A stretch of DNA of 33,186 bases from Spirochaetales bacterium. GTDB taxonomy: Bacteria > Spirochaetota > Spirochaetia > JAIPGG01. Numbering within the stretch: position 1 is the stretch's first letter; every line of letters begins with the position of its first letter. Of this stretch, positions 22,620-31,706 are shown piece by piece. The DNA is taken from positions 1-33,186 of the forward strand of contig JAIPGG010000021.1 in NCBI GenBank assembly GCA_021736255.1, written 5' to 3'. The position numbers and the translations under genes were made by a program. The notes below the pieces were generated by a model. The model was not told the DNA's origin. It saw only the letters and a list, made by a program, of their open reading frames with translations, and did no database searches.

Positions 22620-24324
22620 GCGTATCAAGGTAGGCGCCGGAAGCTGCGGCCTTGCTGCGGGAGCGGGAGCCGTCCGGGATTATCTGAAAGAACATATTAC
22701 CGATATCGATATCGTGGATGTCGGCTGCATCGGCCACTGCTACGCAGAACCCATTGTCGAGGTGGAAACCGACAGCGGATCGTACTTTTTCGAGCATGTG
22801 GATGTCTCGAAGGATTTGGTCGAAAACATCCGGAATTTAGAGGGCCCCTCCGACTTTCTCGGCCGGCCCTCCCGGAAAGACCAGGAACACATCAAGGTTA
22901 CCGCCCTGGCCGGACACATAGACCCCGAGTCCATCGACGAGTACATCGCCAACGGAGGCTACAGCGGATTGGAAAAGGCCCTCTCCATGAAACCCGGCGA
23001 CGTGGTGGAGGAAGTCAAAAAATCCGGTCTCCGCGGACGCGGCGGCGGCGGTTTTCCCACCGGCCTCAAGTGGAGCTTTCTGGCCGGCAAAGATGCGGAC
23101 CAGAAAATTCTGATCTGCAACGCCGACGAAGGCGACCCCGGAGCCTTTATGGACCGTTCGATGATGGAATCGGTTCCCCACCAGCTCCTCGAGGGCATGC
23201 TTATCGGCGCCTGGGCAATGGGGGCAACCCAGTTGTTCATCTATATCCGTGCTGAATACCCCCTGGCCGTAAAGCACCTCACCACCGCTATCGAACAGGT
23301 CAAAAAGCGGGGCCTCAATAAGATCGGCGACAGAAGTGTCGATTTCAACCTGAAAGAGGGAGCGGGTGCCTTCGTTTGCGGAGAAGAAACCGCCCTCATT
23401 CATTCTCTCGAAGGGAAACGGGGGAATCCCCGCTACCGCCCGCCCTTTCCAACAGACTACGGTTTCAAGGGCTACCCCAGCCTGATAAACAACGTCGAAA
23501 CATTTTCAAACATCCCCCTCCTGGTCCGTGAAGGAGGCGAAACCTTCGCTTCGGTGGGTACCGAAAAAAGCAAGGGCACAAAACTCTTCGCTCTGGCAGG
23601 AGACGTACAGTATCCCGGCCTGGTCGAGGTTCCAATGGGAATCACTATCGGCGAGATCATCTACGATATCGGCGGTGCAGAAGAGGGATCAGTCAAAGCC
23701 GTTCAGATCGGCGGCCCCTCCGGCGGTTGTATTCCGGCAGAACTCTTCGATACCCCGGTGGATTACGATTCGCTCCGGCAGCTCGGAGCAATCATGGGAT
23801 CGGGAGGCCTGATCGCCATCGGCAACAACCGTTGTATGGTCGAGACAGCGCGGTTTTTCCTCGAGTTCACCACCCGGGAAAGCTGCGGCAAGTGCACCTT
23901 CTGCCGGGTAGGAACCAAACGGATGCTCGAAACCCTCGAAAAGATTACCGGGGGGAACGGCACCGAGGAAGACATCGCCTTCCTCTCCGACATAGCCCCG
24001 AAAATCATAAAGGGATCTCTCTGCGGATTGGGCCAGACAGCGCCGAACCCGGTACTGACTACTCTGCGCTACTTCGAGAACGAATATCTCGCCCATGTCC
24101 GAGACAAGCAGTGTCCGGCTTTGCAATGTGACGCGCTGGTGGACCTCAAACTCGACAAGGAGAAATGCATCGAGTGCAATCTCTGCATCAAGAACTGTCC
24201 GGTAAACGCAATTTCCGATGACTACATCATCGACAACGATACATGTACCAGGTGTAACACCTGCATCGAGTTGTGCCCGGTAAACGCAATCGAACGTGTG
24301 AACCAAGGAGTGAAAAGTGTCTGA
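22612..24324 (+). CDS. NuoF/HydB-like NADH- and FMN-binding subunit with C-terminal ferredoxin domain
   Basis: The 570-residue flavoprotein binds NAD(H) and FMN. In order it has a thioredoxin-like domain with C12, C39 and C43 (SCGLAAGA, VGCIGHC), the NADH loop GRGGGGFPTGLKWSF (near 140-154), the FMN segment CNADEGDPGAFMDRS, GAGAFVCGEETAL, the [4Fe-4S] site ESCGKCTFCRVGT (near 423-435), and two C-terminal [4Fe-4S] ferredoxin motifs CIECNLCIKNCP (near 519) and CTRCNTCIELCP (near 545). This is the HydB/NfnB-linked plan of bifurcating enzymes, larger than complex I NuoF because of the ferredoxin tail. ATG 22612 follows AAGGAG. Both ends overlap neighbours by 8 bp, so the three subunits are tightly co-translated. 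Confidence 0.92.
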   Translation: MIKRIKVGAGSCGLAAGAGAVRDYLKEHITDIDIVDVGCIGHCYAEPIVEVETDSGSYFFEHVDVSKDLVENIRNLEGPSDFLGRPSRKDQEHIKVTALAGHIDPESIDEYIANGGYSGLEKALSMKPGDVVEEVKKSGLRGRGGGGFPTGLKWSFLAGKDADQKILICNADEGDPGAFMDRSMMESVPHQLLEGMLIGAWAMGATQLFIYIRAEYPLAVKHLTTAIEQVKKRGLNKIGDRSVDFNLKEGAGAFVCGEETALIHSLEGKRGNPRYRPPFPTDYGFKGYPSLINNVETFSNIPLLVREGGETFASVGTEKSKGTKLFALAGDVQYPGLVEVPMGITIGEIIYDIGGAEEGSVKAVQIGGPSGGCIPAELFDTPVDYDSLRQLGAIMGSGGLIAIGNNRCMVETARFFLEFTTRESCGKCTFCRVGTKRMLETLEKITGGNGTEEDIAFLSDIAPKIIKGSLCGLGQTAPNPVLTTLRYFENEYLAHVRDKQCPALQCDALVDLKLDKEKCIECNLCIKNCPVNAISDDYIIDNDTCTRCNTCIELCPVNAIERVNQGVKSV

Positions 24325-26368
24325 TACTCAGGTACAGAAAAAGATACAGATCACAATAGACAACAAGGAAATCACTGCCGAAGAGGGCAAAACCATCCTC
24401 GAAGTGGCAAGCAACAACGGGATCAAGATCCCCACCCTCTGTCATAACGGCAAGGTGAGCAAGACCACCTCCTGTTTTGTCTGTATGGTGAAGGATACCA
24501 AATCCGGGAAATTTCTCCCCAGCTGCTCATCCCTGGCCGTCGACGGCATGGTGGTCGAATCGGACACCGACGAGGTTTCCGACATGCGCCAAACCGCCTT
24601 GAATCTCCTGCTCTCCGAGCACAGCGGCGACTGCGAAGCCCCATGTACCATCGCATGCCCGGCCCACGCCAATGTCGAAGAGTATGTCCGGGCCGGAAGA
24701 GAGGGAAAATTCCTCGAGTCGCTGAAGATCATCAAAGAACGGATTCCCCTGCCCCTCTCGATCAGCCGGATCTGCCCGCGGTTTTGCGAGCAGGACTGCC
24801 GGCGCAATACCTACGACGGGGAGGCGGTTGCCATTAACGATTTCAAGCGTATCAGCGGCGACCTGCACTATGTAGATTATGTCGAGGATCTCCCGGAATT
24901 GAACGGCAAAAAAGTGGCCGTTGTCGGTGCCGGCCCTGCCGGATATTCGACAGCCTATTTCCTTCGGAAAGAGGGAATCGCTTCCGACCTCTTCGACAAA
25001 CAACCCGAGCCCGGCGGAATGCTGCGCTACGGCATCCCTGAATACCGGCTGCCCAAAAAAATCCTCGACACCGAACTCGCCCATTTCGAGAAACTCGGCG
25101 GGATCAGCGTCACCTGCAACACCGAACTCGGCAAAGGCATCCGGCTGGAAACCCTCAAGAAGGATTACGATGCGGTAGTGGTTGCCGTTGGAAGCTGGAA
25201 ATCCAGCTCAATGCGCGCCGAAGGCGAAGAGCATGCCGAAGGCGGTATCGGCTGGCTCGAGAAGATCGCCCTGGCTGGCTGGACCGGCGAAAACCCCGGG
25301 AAGACCATCGTCATCGGCGGCGGGGATGTAGCTATGGACTGCGTGCGGACATCCCTCCGGCTCGGCAGCCGGGACGTGTCCTGTTTCTACCGGCGAACGG
25401 AAAATGAAATGCCCGCCACGCCGATTGAAGTCGAAGAAGCCAAAGAAGAGGGCGTCCACTTCGAGTTTCTCACCTCTCCGGTTAAACTCCGGGAGGAGAA
25501 CGGCAAAAAGATTATGACCTGCATCCGCATGGAACTCGGCGAACCGGATGCATCCGGCAGACGGCGCCCGGTCCCGGTCGAAGGATCGGAGTACGATGTG
25601 GAAGCCGACACCATCATTGCCGCCATCGGTCAGAAAACAACCATTCCCGAGGGAATCCCCACAAACAAATGGGGCGAGGTCGAAACCGACGGCAAAACCT
25701 TCCGGGTCGAGGATAACGTCTTCTCCACCGGAGACTGTCAGACTGGGCCTGCAACTGTTGTAGAATCGGTAGCCGGGGCACGCCTGACGGCACAAAGCAT
25801 CGCAGCCTCCTTCAACGGCACCAAGATCACCGAGGAACCCGACTTCAACGTCTCCCGCGGTCACTGGCAGCAGCTGCGCAAAGACGATCTGGTCTTTCTT
25901 AAACAGCCCGCAGAACAGCCGAGAACCGAGCAACGCAAGATTCCCATGGACCAGCGCCTTTCCACCATGAACGAGGTCTGGTACACCTTTACCAAAGAAG
26001 AGATCATGAAAGAAGGGGAACGGTGTCTCGAGTGCAGCTGCACCGACAAAGGCGAGTGTAAGCTCAAGGAGCACTCGGAAACATACGGCGCACAGCCCGA
26101 TGCAATCGGCGGTGAAAAGCTCAAGTTCGATTATGACACCCGCCATCCCGAGATCATCATGGATCCGGGCAAGTGTATCAAGTGCGGAATCTGTGTAAAA
26201 ACCTGCAGAGAGATCATCAACAAATCCCTGCTCGATTTCAAATTCCGAGGATACGGAGTCCGGATCGGCACCGCTTTCGGAGAACCTCTTCCACAGAGCT
26301 GCCGCGACTGCGGTGAGTGTATCGAGGCTTGTCCAGTAGGAGCCCTGGGCTGGCGGATCAAAAAGTAG
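24317..26368 (+). CDS. [2Fe-2S]-GltD-like-ferredoxin fusion, NADP(H)-binding subunit of Stn-type transhydrogenase
   Basis: The 683-residue subunit combines three modules. Residues 1-95 are a NuoG/HydA-like [2Fe-2S] ferredoxin (C42, C53, C56, C70). Residues 105-570 resemble the GltD/NfnB flavoprotein: N-terminal Cys-rich segment (CTIACPAHAN, ICPRFCEQDC), FAD site VAVVGAGPAGYSTA (near 200), NADP(H) site IVIGGGDVAMDCVRTSLRLG (near 331) with a downstream YRR, and STGDCQTGPATVVES. Residues 610-683 hold two [4Fe-4S] motifs (CIKCGICVKTC, CRDCGECIEACP). The predicted enzyme couples NADP(H), NAD(H) and ferredoxin. Start is GTG 24317, 6 nt after AAGGAG, overlapping the previous stop. A strong terminator follows. 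A glutamate synthase small subunit is unlikely given the fusion and partners. Confidence 0.88.
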   Translation: MSDTQVQKKIQITIDNKEITAEEGKTILEVASNNGIKIPTLCHNGKVSKTTSCFVCMVKDTKSGKFLPSCSSLAVDGMVVESDTDEVSDMRQTALNLLLSEHSGDCEAPCTIACPAHANVEEYVRAGREGKFLESLKIIKERIPLPLSISRICPRFCEQDCRRNTYDGEAVAINDFKRISGDLHYVDYVEDLPELNGKKVAVVGAGPAGYSTAYFLRKEGIASDLFDKQPEPGGMLRYGIPEYRLPKKILDTELAHFEKLGGISVTCNTELGKGIRLETLKKDYDAVVVAVGSWKSSSMRAEGEEHAEGGIGWLEKIALAGWTGENPGKTIVIGGGDVAMDCVRTSLRLGSRDVSCFYRRTENEMPATPIEVEEAKEEGVHFEFLTSPVKLREENGKKIMTCIRMELGEPDASGRRRPVPVEGSEYDVEADTIIAAIGQKTTIPEGIPTNKWGEVETDGKTFRVEDNVFSTGDCQTGPATVVESVAGARLTAQSIAASFNGTKITEEPDFNVSRGHWQQLRKDDLVFLKQPAEQPRTEQRKIPMDQRLSTMNEVWYTFTKEEIMKEGERCLECSCTDKGECKLKEHSETYGAQPDAIGGEKLKFDYDTRHPEIIMDPGKCIKCGICVKTCREIINKSLLDFKFRGYGVRIGTAFGEPLPQSCRDCGECIEACPVGALGWRIKK

Positions 26369-26418
26369 CCTGAACCGGTCTGCCGCTTCAGGATCATCTA
26401 ATCAGAGAAAATCTTTCG

Positions 26419-26452
26419 AGGCTGTCTCCACGATCGGGGGCAGCCTTTTTTT
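26419..26452 (+). terminator. Intrinsic terminator of the transhydrogenase operon
   Basis: AGGCTGTCTCC (26419-26429) pairs over 11 positions with GGGGGCAGCCT (26436-26446), with two G-T pairs and a 6-nt loop, followed by seven T. It starts 50 nt after the stop codon of the third subunit. The opposite strand lacks a T run, so it serves the plus strand. Confidence 0.85.
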
Positions 26453-26458
26453 ATGCTA

Positions 26459-27460
26459 TCAGACCCATTCGGCACGATTCCCGCCGTTCTCCCTCGCTTT
26501 CTGTAAAGCGGAACCGGCACGGGAAATGATGCTTTCCGATGTATCCTTCTTTCGAAATTCAGTAATACCAAAGCTCGCCGTCTGCACCCCCACAAAGTCG
26601 AAGGCGCGCTCTGCCAGGTTGCTGCGAAGATGCTCTACTACCGTCTTCGCCTCTTCCAGTCCGGATTCCTGACAGATAATGATGAACTGCTCCCCTCCCC
26701 ACCGTCCGAGTATATCCGTTTTCCGGACACGTTCAGTAAGCAGTTCTGCAAAATCCTTGAGCAGCCTGTCTCCGGCCAGATGGCCCTGTTCCTCGTATAT
26801 CGATTTTCCATTGTCCAGATCAATCAGAATCAGGGTGAGATTGTTCTCGTATCGCTGGGAGCGCTGGACTTCCCGTTCGAGTATCTCATCTATCTTCAAG
26901 GGATTATAAAGGCCGGTGAGATTGTCGATAGTCACCATCTTGCTGATGTAATCTACAGCTCTGTTGAGCTGAGAGGTTTTCTGATCCACGAGATGCTGTA
27001 ATATTCGGTTTTGCTCCGCCATCTTCTTGTCTTCGGATCCTTCATTCGTCAAAGGCACAACAGCGGGAAGGGAAATGTGGATCTGCTCTATGAACCAGCC
27101 TTCCTCAGACCCCGTCCACACAAGGGAGATGCGAATGGTGTTCTGCTTTTTCCCTTCCTCCTGATAAGCAGGTTCGTTTTTTAATTCACAAAGCACCAGA
27201 CCTGCTTGATCCGTTATCACCGAGATATCCAAGGTAATTATTTCATATTTAAACGGCTCCGGTTCTCGAGAGATATCCCCGGCTATCAGCTTTTCGATAT
27301 CTTTATAGGTACGGCCGGTTTCCTCCAGACCCGCTCCAAAACCATGTGCAGATGAACGAAACAGGCCCATAGTATTTTCATAATCTCTTTCTACAAAAAA
27401 GGTTTCGAGAAAACTGATAAATGCAGCATGCAGCTGTTCAGAGACTTTTTTACTCGGCAT
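26459..27460 (-). CDS. GGDEF-domain protein with N-terminal NTF2-like domain, degenerate active site
   Basis: From ATG 27460 (GGGGGA 6 nt upstream) the protein is 333 residues. The first ~125 residues look like an NTF2/SnoaL-like sensory fold (EQLHAAFISFLETFFVERDY, ending in GWFIEQIHISLP). A short coiled linker (QNRILQHLVDQKTSQLNRAV) leads to a GGDEF domain starting at MVTIDNLTGLYN. The signature is RWGGEQF, with Gln where GG[D/E]EF has its second acidic residue, and the guanine-binding Asn is replaced by Tyr in KSIYEEQGH. The inhibitory-site RxxD (RKTD) five residues before GG is intact. It may make little or no cyclic-di-GMP and act as a binder instead. No signal peptide or membrane segment is visible. 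Confidence 0.82.
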   Translation of the reverse strand: MPSKKVSEQLHAAFISFLETFFVERDYENTMGLFRSSAHGFGAGLEETGRTYKDIEKLIAGDISREPEPFKYEIITLDISVITDQAGLVLCELKNEPAYQEEGKKQNTIRISLVWTGSEEGWFIEQIHISLPAVVPLTNEGSEDKKMAEQNRILQHLVDQKTSQLNRAVDYISKMVTIDNLTGLYNPLKIDEILEREVQRSQRYENNLTLILIDLDNGKSIYEEQGHLAGDRLLKDFAELLTERVRKTDILGRWGGEQFIIICQESGLEEAKTVVEHLRSNLAERAFDFVGVQTASFGITEFRKKDTSESIISRAGSALQKARENGGNRAEWV

Positions 27461-27525
27461 CTCTCTGATCCCCCATATACTCGATCGTATTATTAGCTGA
27501 TGATTTTTTTCTTCTCTCCCTGTCA

Positions 27526-27553
27526 ATTATCGTATATAACGGCAAAATTACAA
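27526..27553 (-). promoter_or_regulatory. Candidate promoter for the GGDEF gene
   Basis: On the minus strand TTGTAA (27553-27548), a 16-nt spacer and GATAAT (27531-27526). The leader would be about 59 nt. A consensus TTGACA also lies at 27526-27521 but has no good -10 at the right distance. Confidence 0.35.
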
Positions 27554-27586
27554 GCTCATTTCGGGAGAGTGCTCCGGCACCACCCC

Positions 27587-30500
27587 TCAGGCCAAATCCG
27601 GGGGGCCGGTGATCTTGGCTGTAAGGATACGCTCGAGAAAGAGCTCCGCTCCGTCGGCAGCCCGGGTTATGCTGTCCTCGCTGTGAAGCTGGGGCCGGTT
27701 TTCACTCGTTCCGGCAGCCTTCGCATCCTCGAGAATCTGTTCCTGCAGGGCTGCCCGCCCATAACGATCAGCTTCATCGAGCTCGGAAAATTCCGGGGCC
27801 TCGGCAAGACCGTGGATTCGGAAGGTCCCTTCAACTGTGGGAATGATACTCAACTTTCCGGAAACGGTAATGAAGGAGGTGATCGCCCCAACGGCGTTTG
27901 CCACATCGGCGTATTCAGGAACAATAATTTCGGCAGAAACCTTTTCCGGAATTTCCTCGAGAAAGAAGTTTACCGGAGCCCCCAAGCCGATTACGGGATG
28001 ATGGAATTCAGCGGCAAGCCGGAAACGCCTGCTGCCCCCCGACAATATGTTTTCCATCACTGCGGCACAGGCGGGACAACTCTCGACTTCATCAGAGTGC
28101 CCGTCCACCTCCAACTCGCTCTTCATGAGCTCTACTATCAACCTGTCCCGGATCCGTTGGAAAACAAGGCGTGAGAACTCCTCGGAGGAGTACCCCGTCC
28201 GGCCGCTTACGATCTCGATAAAAACAGCCGCACTCTGCCGTTCCCAGAGGTTCATCCTTCCCGAGGCATGGAGAATATCGGTAGGAGTAAGTCCGCAGCG
28301 CTGCAAGAGCTGCATATCCTCCAGGCGCCGGGTCTGCAGCATCATCCAGTGATCGACACCGGTCCGTCCGGCCAGTTCCAGTAGACTTGCCGGTTCGTCT
28401 TCGAGCGCCTCCAGTATCCGTTTATCATTGTCGGTAAGCTGTATCCGGCGGCTGCCGCTTGTTTGAGCGGTGCTATTTTGTGATTTTTCCGTAAGGGCCA
28501 AAAATTCCAGCGGTTCGGTAGTATTGAGGGTATAGTCGATCCGTTTTTTTAGATAATCAAGAGACTCCTGCAGGTCATAACGGGCAGCAAGCCAGGAAAT
28601 CGGAGCTACCCGTTTCGGCCCGATGTGAAACTTCTGCCCTTCCACAAGTATTTCGCTGTCTCCCCCCAGACCTACCGTCCGCATATCGAGTGCCTGCACG
28701 TGGGTCTGCCTGCCGCCGACCCTCGCCCCGCCGGGATTTACTTCGACTCTGCCTTCGGTTATACAGCCGATATCGGAGGTGGTGCCTCCGACATCCACAA
28801 CCGTAGCCTCTTCAGCGCCGGTTAGAAACCTCGCTCCGGCGATACTTGCCGCAGGCCCGGAAAGGATTGTCTCAATCGGTCTGCTGCGGGCCATCTCTGC
28901 ACTCATCAGAGATCCGTCTCCCTTTACCACCATGACCGGCGCCTCGATACCGAATCCCTTCAGGGACCGGTCCACATCCGACAGGAAAGTCTCGAGCAGC
29001 GGAATGATCCGGGCGTTGAGAACCGCCGTATGGGCCCGCACATAGAAGTTCAACAAGTCAGAGAGCTCGTGACCGCAGCAGACGTAGAGACCGGTCTCTT
29101 CGGTAATGATCTTTTTAACAGCGAGCTCGTGGGTCGGGTTGACCGAACCGGCATACCCGGAAACAGCAAAGACCTCGACCCCGCCTTTCTCCGCCATCTT
29201 GCGAACGGTCCGTCGCACCTCTTCGGTATCGAGAGGCTCGGTTTCTTCTCCGGAGATAGCCAGCCTGCCCGAGAGAATGGCCGTAGGCTCATGATCTATC
29301 AACTCCGGATCGTAGAGGCCTGAGGGCATCAGCAGGAGCCCTACCCGCTGCCCGTAACCCTCTACAATAGCGTTGGTCGCCAGGGTTGTTGAAACCGATA
29401 CCAGCTCTACACGGCCCAGGAGAGACCGGTCCAGCCCGCTGACCGATTCCTCGATCCCGACGGTATAATCCCAGCGGGTCGTCAAGCCCTTGGCCTTGGA
29501 CAGCACCTTCTGTGAATGAAAATCATAGACCGCAGAATCGGTATAGGTCCCGCCTGCGTCGATGCCGAGGCCGTAACGGCGCCGGCGGCCGTGTTCCGAT
29601 GTTGGGGTCTGGGATGCCGGGGTCTGGGATGCCGGAGTTTGGGGTGGAGTTTCAACGGCCGGGGTCTGGGCGGGCGCCGCCGCGGCCTCGGAATCTGCAG
29701 CCGGGGCCTGTGTCTGGGCGGCCGCACCCTGTGTCTGTGAGGCCGGGGGCGGGGCCGCGGTTTCAGGACCTGCAGGCGGGGCTTGGGAGGCCTGTGTCTG
29801 GGCGGGCGCCGCCGCGGCCTCGGAATCTGCAGCCGGGGCCTGTGTCTGGGCGGGTGAAGCGGCCGGGGCATCTTCCCGCTTCCATACCGGCACAGCGATA
29901 AGCCCTCGGCCCCTGGAATCGTATTCGGTGCTGTGTTCACGGGGAACAAAAAGGATCTCTGCGGTGGTCTCATCCTCAGTCAAAAGGAGTTTTAAAAGAC
30001 GGTGGGTCCCCTCCAGCCGCTGGAACTCCCAGTCGAATTCCCTTGCCAAATCTCGGGCATAGGATTCATATTTTTCTGCCTCGCCGGTACCGGTATCAAT
30101 AAAAGCAGCGCGAGAGTAATTCTTCTGCCAGGAATTGTAAAACCGGATGATTTCTCGGGCATTCTGCTCACCGTACTTCTTCTTGTAGTAGTCGAAATCC
30201 GCCCTGCGAAGAGCCTCGTCCATCGATCGGGCCTTGCTTTTATAACCACCCTGGGGGCCCACCTGCTCCTCGAACCATCCGCCTGCAATGTAGTAGGTTC
30301 CCGGTTTTGCCTTGAACTCCCGGCGGTAGAGCTCGTCCGATCCCAGAAAGAGAGCGATACAGTCGTGCACCCGGGGGATCGTCAGGGGCACATTCCGTGC
30401 CTTCAGGCCTACCGTCCCCCTGCCGCAAACACCGTATCCCACGGCAATACGGCTGTATTCTCCGGATGCGGAGGCCTCGTCGATTCGCGTCTGCAACTCA

Positions 30501-30658
30501 TCCCGCAACTGATTCGGGACCTCGTGGAGCCCCCCGTCCAGGTACTCGGTCTCGACATCCACAGGAAGGTTTTCCAGCATTGATTCAAGATCGAGGCGAA
30601 GCACTCCGCAGGCAATGATGAGGACCCGTTCTCCGGTCGATTCGGTTTTTGCTTTCAT
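27587..30658 (-). CDS. DUF1638 domain fused to a hydantoinase/oxoprolinase A (HyuA-like) domain
   Basis: The 1023-residue protein has three parts. Residues 1-245 match DUF1638 (LIIACGVLRLDLESML, VGYGVCGRGTVGL, PRVHDCIALFLGS), a family of unknown function often found near corrinoid-dependent methyltransferases. Residues ~255-350 are an Ala/Pro/Gln linker. The rest is an ASKHA-fold hydantoinase/oxoprolinase A: YGLGIDAGGTYTDSAVYD, TVVDVGGTTSDIGCI and a helical insertion like a winged helix (LTDNDKRILEALEDE). HyuA proteins use ATP to open lactams or, in corrinoid clusters, may act as activators; the HyuB partner is not present. ATG 30658 has GGGAG 5 nt upstream; ATG 30670 is a near alternative. 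A MarR regulator lies upstream on the same strand. The substrate is unknown. Confidence 0.8.
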   Translation of the reverse strand: MKAKTESTGERVLIIACGVLRLDLESMLENLPVDVETEYLDGGLHEVPNQLRDELQTRIDEASASGEYSRIAVGYGVCGRGTVGLKARNVPLTIPRVHDCIALFLGSDELYRREFKAKPGTYYIAGGWFEEQVGPQGGYKSKARSMDEALRRADFDYYKKKYGEQNAREIIRFYNSWQKNYSRAAFIDTGTGEAEKYESYARDLAREFDWEFQRLEGTHRLLKLLLTEDETTAEILFVPREHSTEYDSRGRGLIAVPVWKREDAPAASPAQTQAPAADSEAAAAPAQTQASQAPPAGPETAAPPPASQTQGAAAQTQAPAADSEAAAAPAQTPAVETPPQTPASQTPASQTPTSEHGRRRRYGLGIDAGGTYTDSAVYDFHSQKVLSKAKGLTTRWDYTVGIEESVSGLDRSLLGRVELVSVSTTLATNAIVEGYGQRVGLLLMPSGLYDPELIDHEPTAILSGRLAISGEETEPLDTEEVRRTVRKMAEKGGVEVFAVSGYAGSVNPTHELAVKKIITEETGLYVCCGHELSDLLNFYVRAHTAVLNARIIPLLETFLSDVDRSLKGFGIEAPVMVVKGDGSLMSAEMARSRPIETILSGPAASIAGARFLTGAEEATVVDVGGTTSDIGCITEGRVEVNPGGARVGGRQTHVQALDMRTVGLGGDSEILVEGQKFHIGPKRVAPISWLAARYDLQESLDYLKKRIDYTLNTTEPLEFLALTEKSQNSTAQTSGSRRIQLTDNDKRILEALEDEPASLLELAGRTGVDHWMMLQTRRLEDMQLLQRCGLTPTDILHASGRMNLWERQSAAVFIEIVSGRTGYSSEEFSRLVFQRIRDRLIVELMKSELEVDGHSDEVESCPACAAVMENILSGGSRRFRLAAEFHHPVIGLGAPVNFFLEEIPEKVSAEIIVPEYADVANAVGAITSFITVSGKLSIIPTVEGTFRIHGLAEAPEFSELDEADRYGRAALQEQILEDAKAAGTSENRPQLHSEDSITRAADGAELFLERILTAKITGPPDLA
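29664..29853. repeat. 58-bp perfect direct repeat in the linker of the DUF1638-HyuA gene
   Basis: Bases 29664-29721 and 29796-29853 are identical, 132 bp apart (44 codons, in frame). They encode the linker segment with QTQAPAADSEAAAAPAQT. Between 29604 and 29640 there are also 15-bp units encoding PASQT repeats. Identity at the DNA level points to recent duplication or gene conversion within the linker. Confidence 0.95.
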
Positions 30659-30748
30659 ATATGCTCCCATTTGTAAAACACTCCGCCGGTTTTGTACAGC
30701 AGGAAACAGGACGATCAGGGGTTTTGGGCTTGGCCGGAGCGGTCCGGG

Positions 30749-31441
30749 TTATTGAGACAGGCCGGAGGATCGGGGAGGATCGGGGTGATCGGAGCGATCG
30801 GTGAGCAGTTCAAGAATAGTATCGATAGACCAGAGAATTGTTTCCACTTTCTCCTCACTCATGGTATCGAGTCCGTTAACAAAATTTTCCTGTATCGGCG
30901 GAGGGGTGTTCTGGAGAAACTGTACACCCTCTTCGGTAATTATCAGGTCTATTCGGCGGCGGTCCTTGGAGGTTCGGGTGCGCTGAACGAGCTTCTGCCG
31001 CTCGAGACGGTCGACGATACCGGTAACGGTGCTGTTATTGAGTGAAACGATCCGGGTGAGCTCACTAAAGGATATGGGTCCGTGTTCGTATATCTCCCGC
31101 AGCGTGATGATCTGGGGAACGGTAATATAGTGTTTTTCCTGTAGGTATTTGGAATGTTTATCCAGCTCGTGAGCTATCTGCCGCAGACGCTTGGTGATTC
31201 TGATAAAAAGGGGATCGAGCAGATCGTCATCATATTTCTGCTTTATTTCCCTGCTGGCCTGGATCGGTGATTTTTCATGGGCCTGAGGCATGTTATCACC
31301 CGATGATGTAAGTTCATCTGCAGATTTGCCGGGTTTTATATTACGGCTCGATGAAGCTTCATGTCTGTTGCCGGATTCATGATTGCTTACGGATGAATAC
31401 ATCCGGGGAGGCTGTTTGTCGTCTTCGATACGTTTCTGCAT
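30749..31441 (-). CDS. MarR-family transcriptional regulator with long N-terminal extension
   Basis: Residues ~75-215 form a MarR winged helix: an entry helix (ITKRLRQIAHELDKHSKYL), VPQIITLREIYEHGPIS, the recognition helix region RIVSLNNSTVTGIVDRLE and the wing KDRRRIDLIITEEG. The first ~70 residues are polar and low in structure, unusual for MarR; a start at ATG 31291 (MPQAHEK) would remove most of it, and neither start has a strong Shine-Dalgarno sequence. The 3' end contains GATCGG-like 10-bp repeats and encodes a Pro/Asp tail. It diverges from metK and precedes the DUF1638-HyuA gene by about 90 nt on the same strand, so it may regulate that gene. The ligand is unknown. Confidence 0.8.
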   Translation of the reverse strand: MQKRIEDDKQPPRMYSSVSNHESGNRHEASSSRNIKPGKSADELTSSGDNMPQAHEKSPIQASREIKQKYDDDLLDPLFIRITKRLRQIAHELDKHSKYLQEKHYITVPQIITLREIYEHGPISFSELTRIVSLNNSTVTGIVDRLERQKLVQRTRTSKDRRRIDLIITEEGVQFLQNTPPPIQENFVNGLDTMSEEKVETILWSIDTILELLTDRSDHPDPPRSSGLSQ

Positions 31442-31584
31442 CTACAGAGCTCCACGTTTCATAGTGAACGGTTGATACCGGCCCTGCCATTCAGATCTAC
31501 TGATCCTATGTACATTATACTTTTCATATAAAATTCTTTTTTAGTCAATACATTTCTTCTTGGTACAACAACAAGTTCTGATAG

Positions 31585-31617
31585 AAAAAACCCCGAGTTT
31601 TAAAATCGGGCCTTTTT
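31585..31617. terminator. Bidirectional terminator-like hairpin with no visible upstream gene
   Basis: CCCGA (31592-31596) pairs with TCGGG (31606-31610). Six A precede it and five T follow it, so either strand would carry a T run after the stem. It lies between divergent genes and ends no annotated transcript. Confidence 0.5.
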
Positions 31618-31706
31618 GATCCGATTGAATCGGCAAAGTCGTCATTGGATTTCCCCTGGTTTTCTGAGTTTTTTACTGGTATCCCGCTATATTCGAATAA
31701 ACTGCC

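Noticed and set aside
22155-26368. Complex I (NADH:quinone oxidoreductase) or [FeFe]-hydrogenase operon
   Set aside because: There are no membrane subunits, no NuoG and no H-cluster motifs; the third gene is GltD/NfnB-like.
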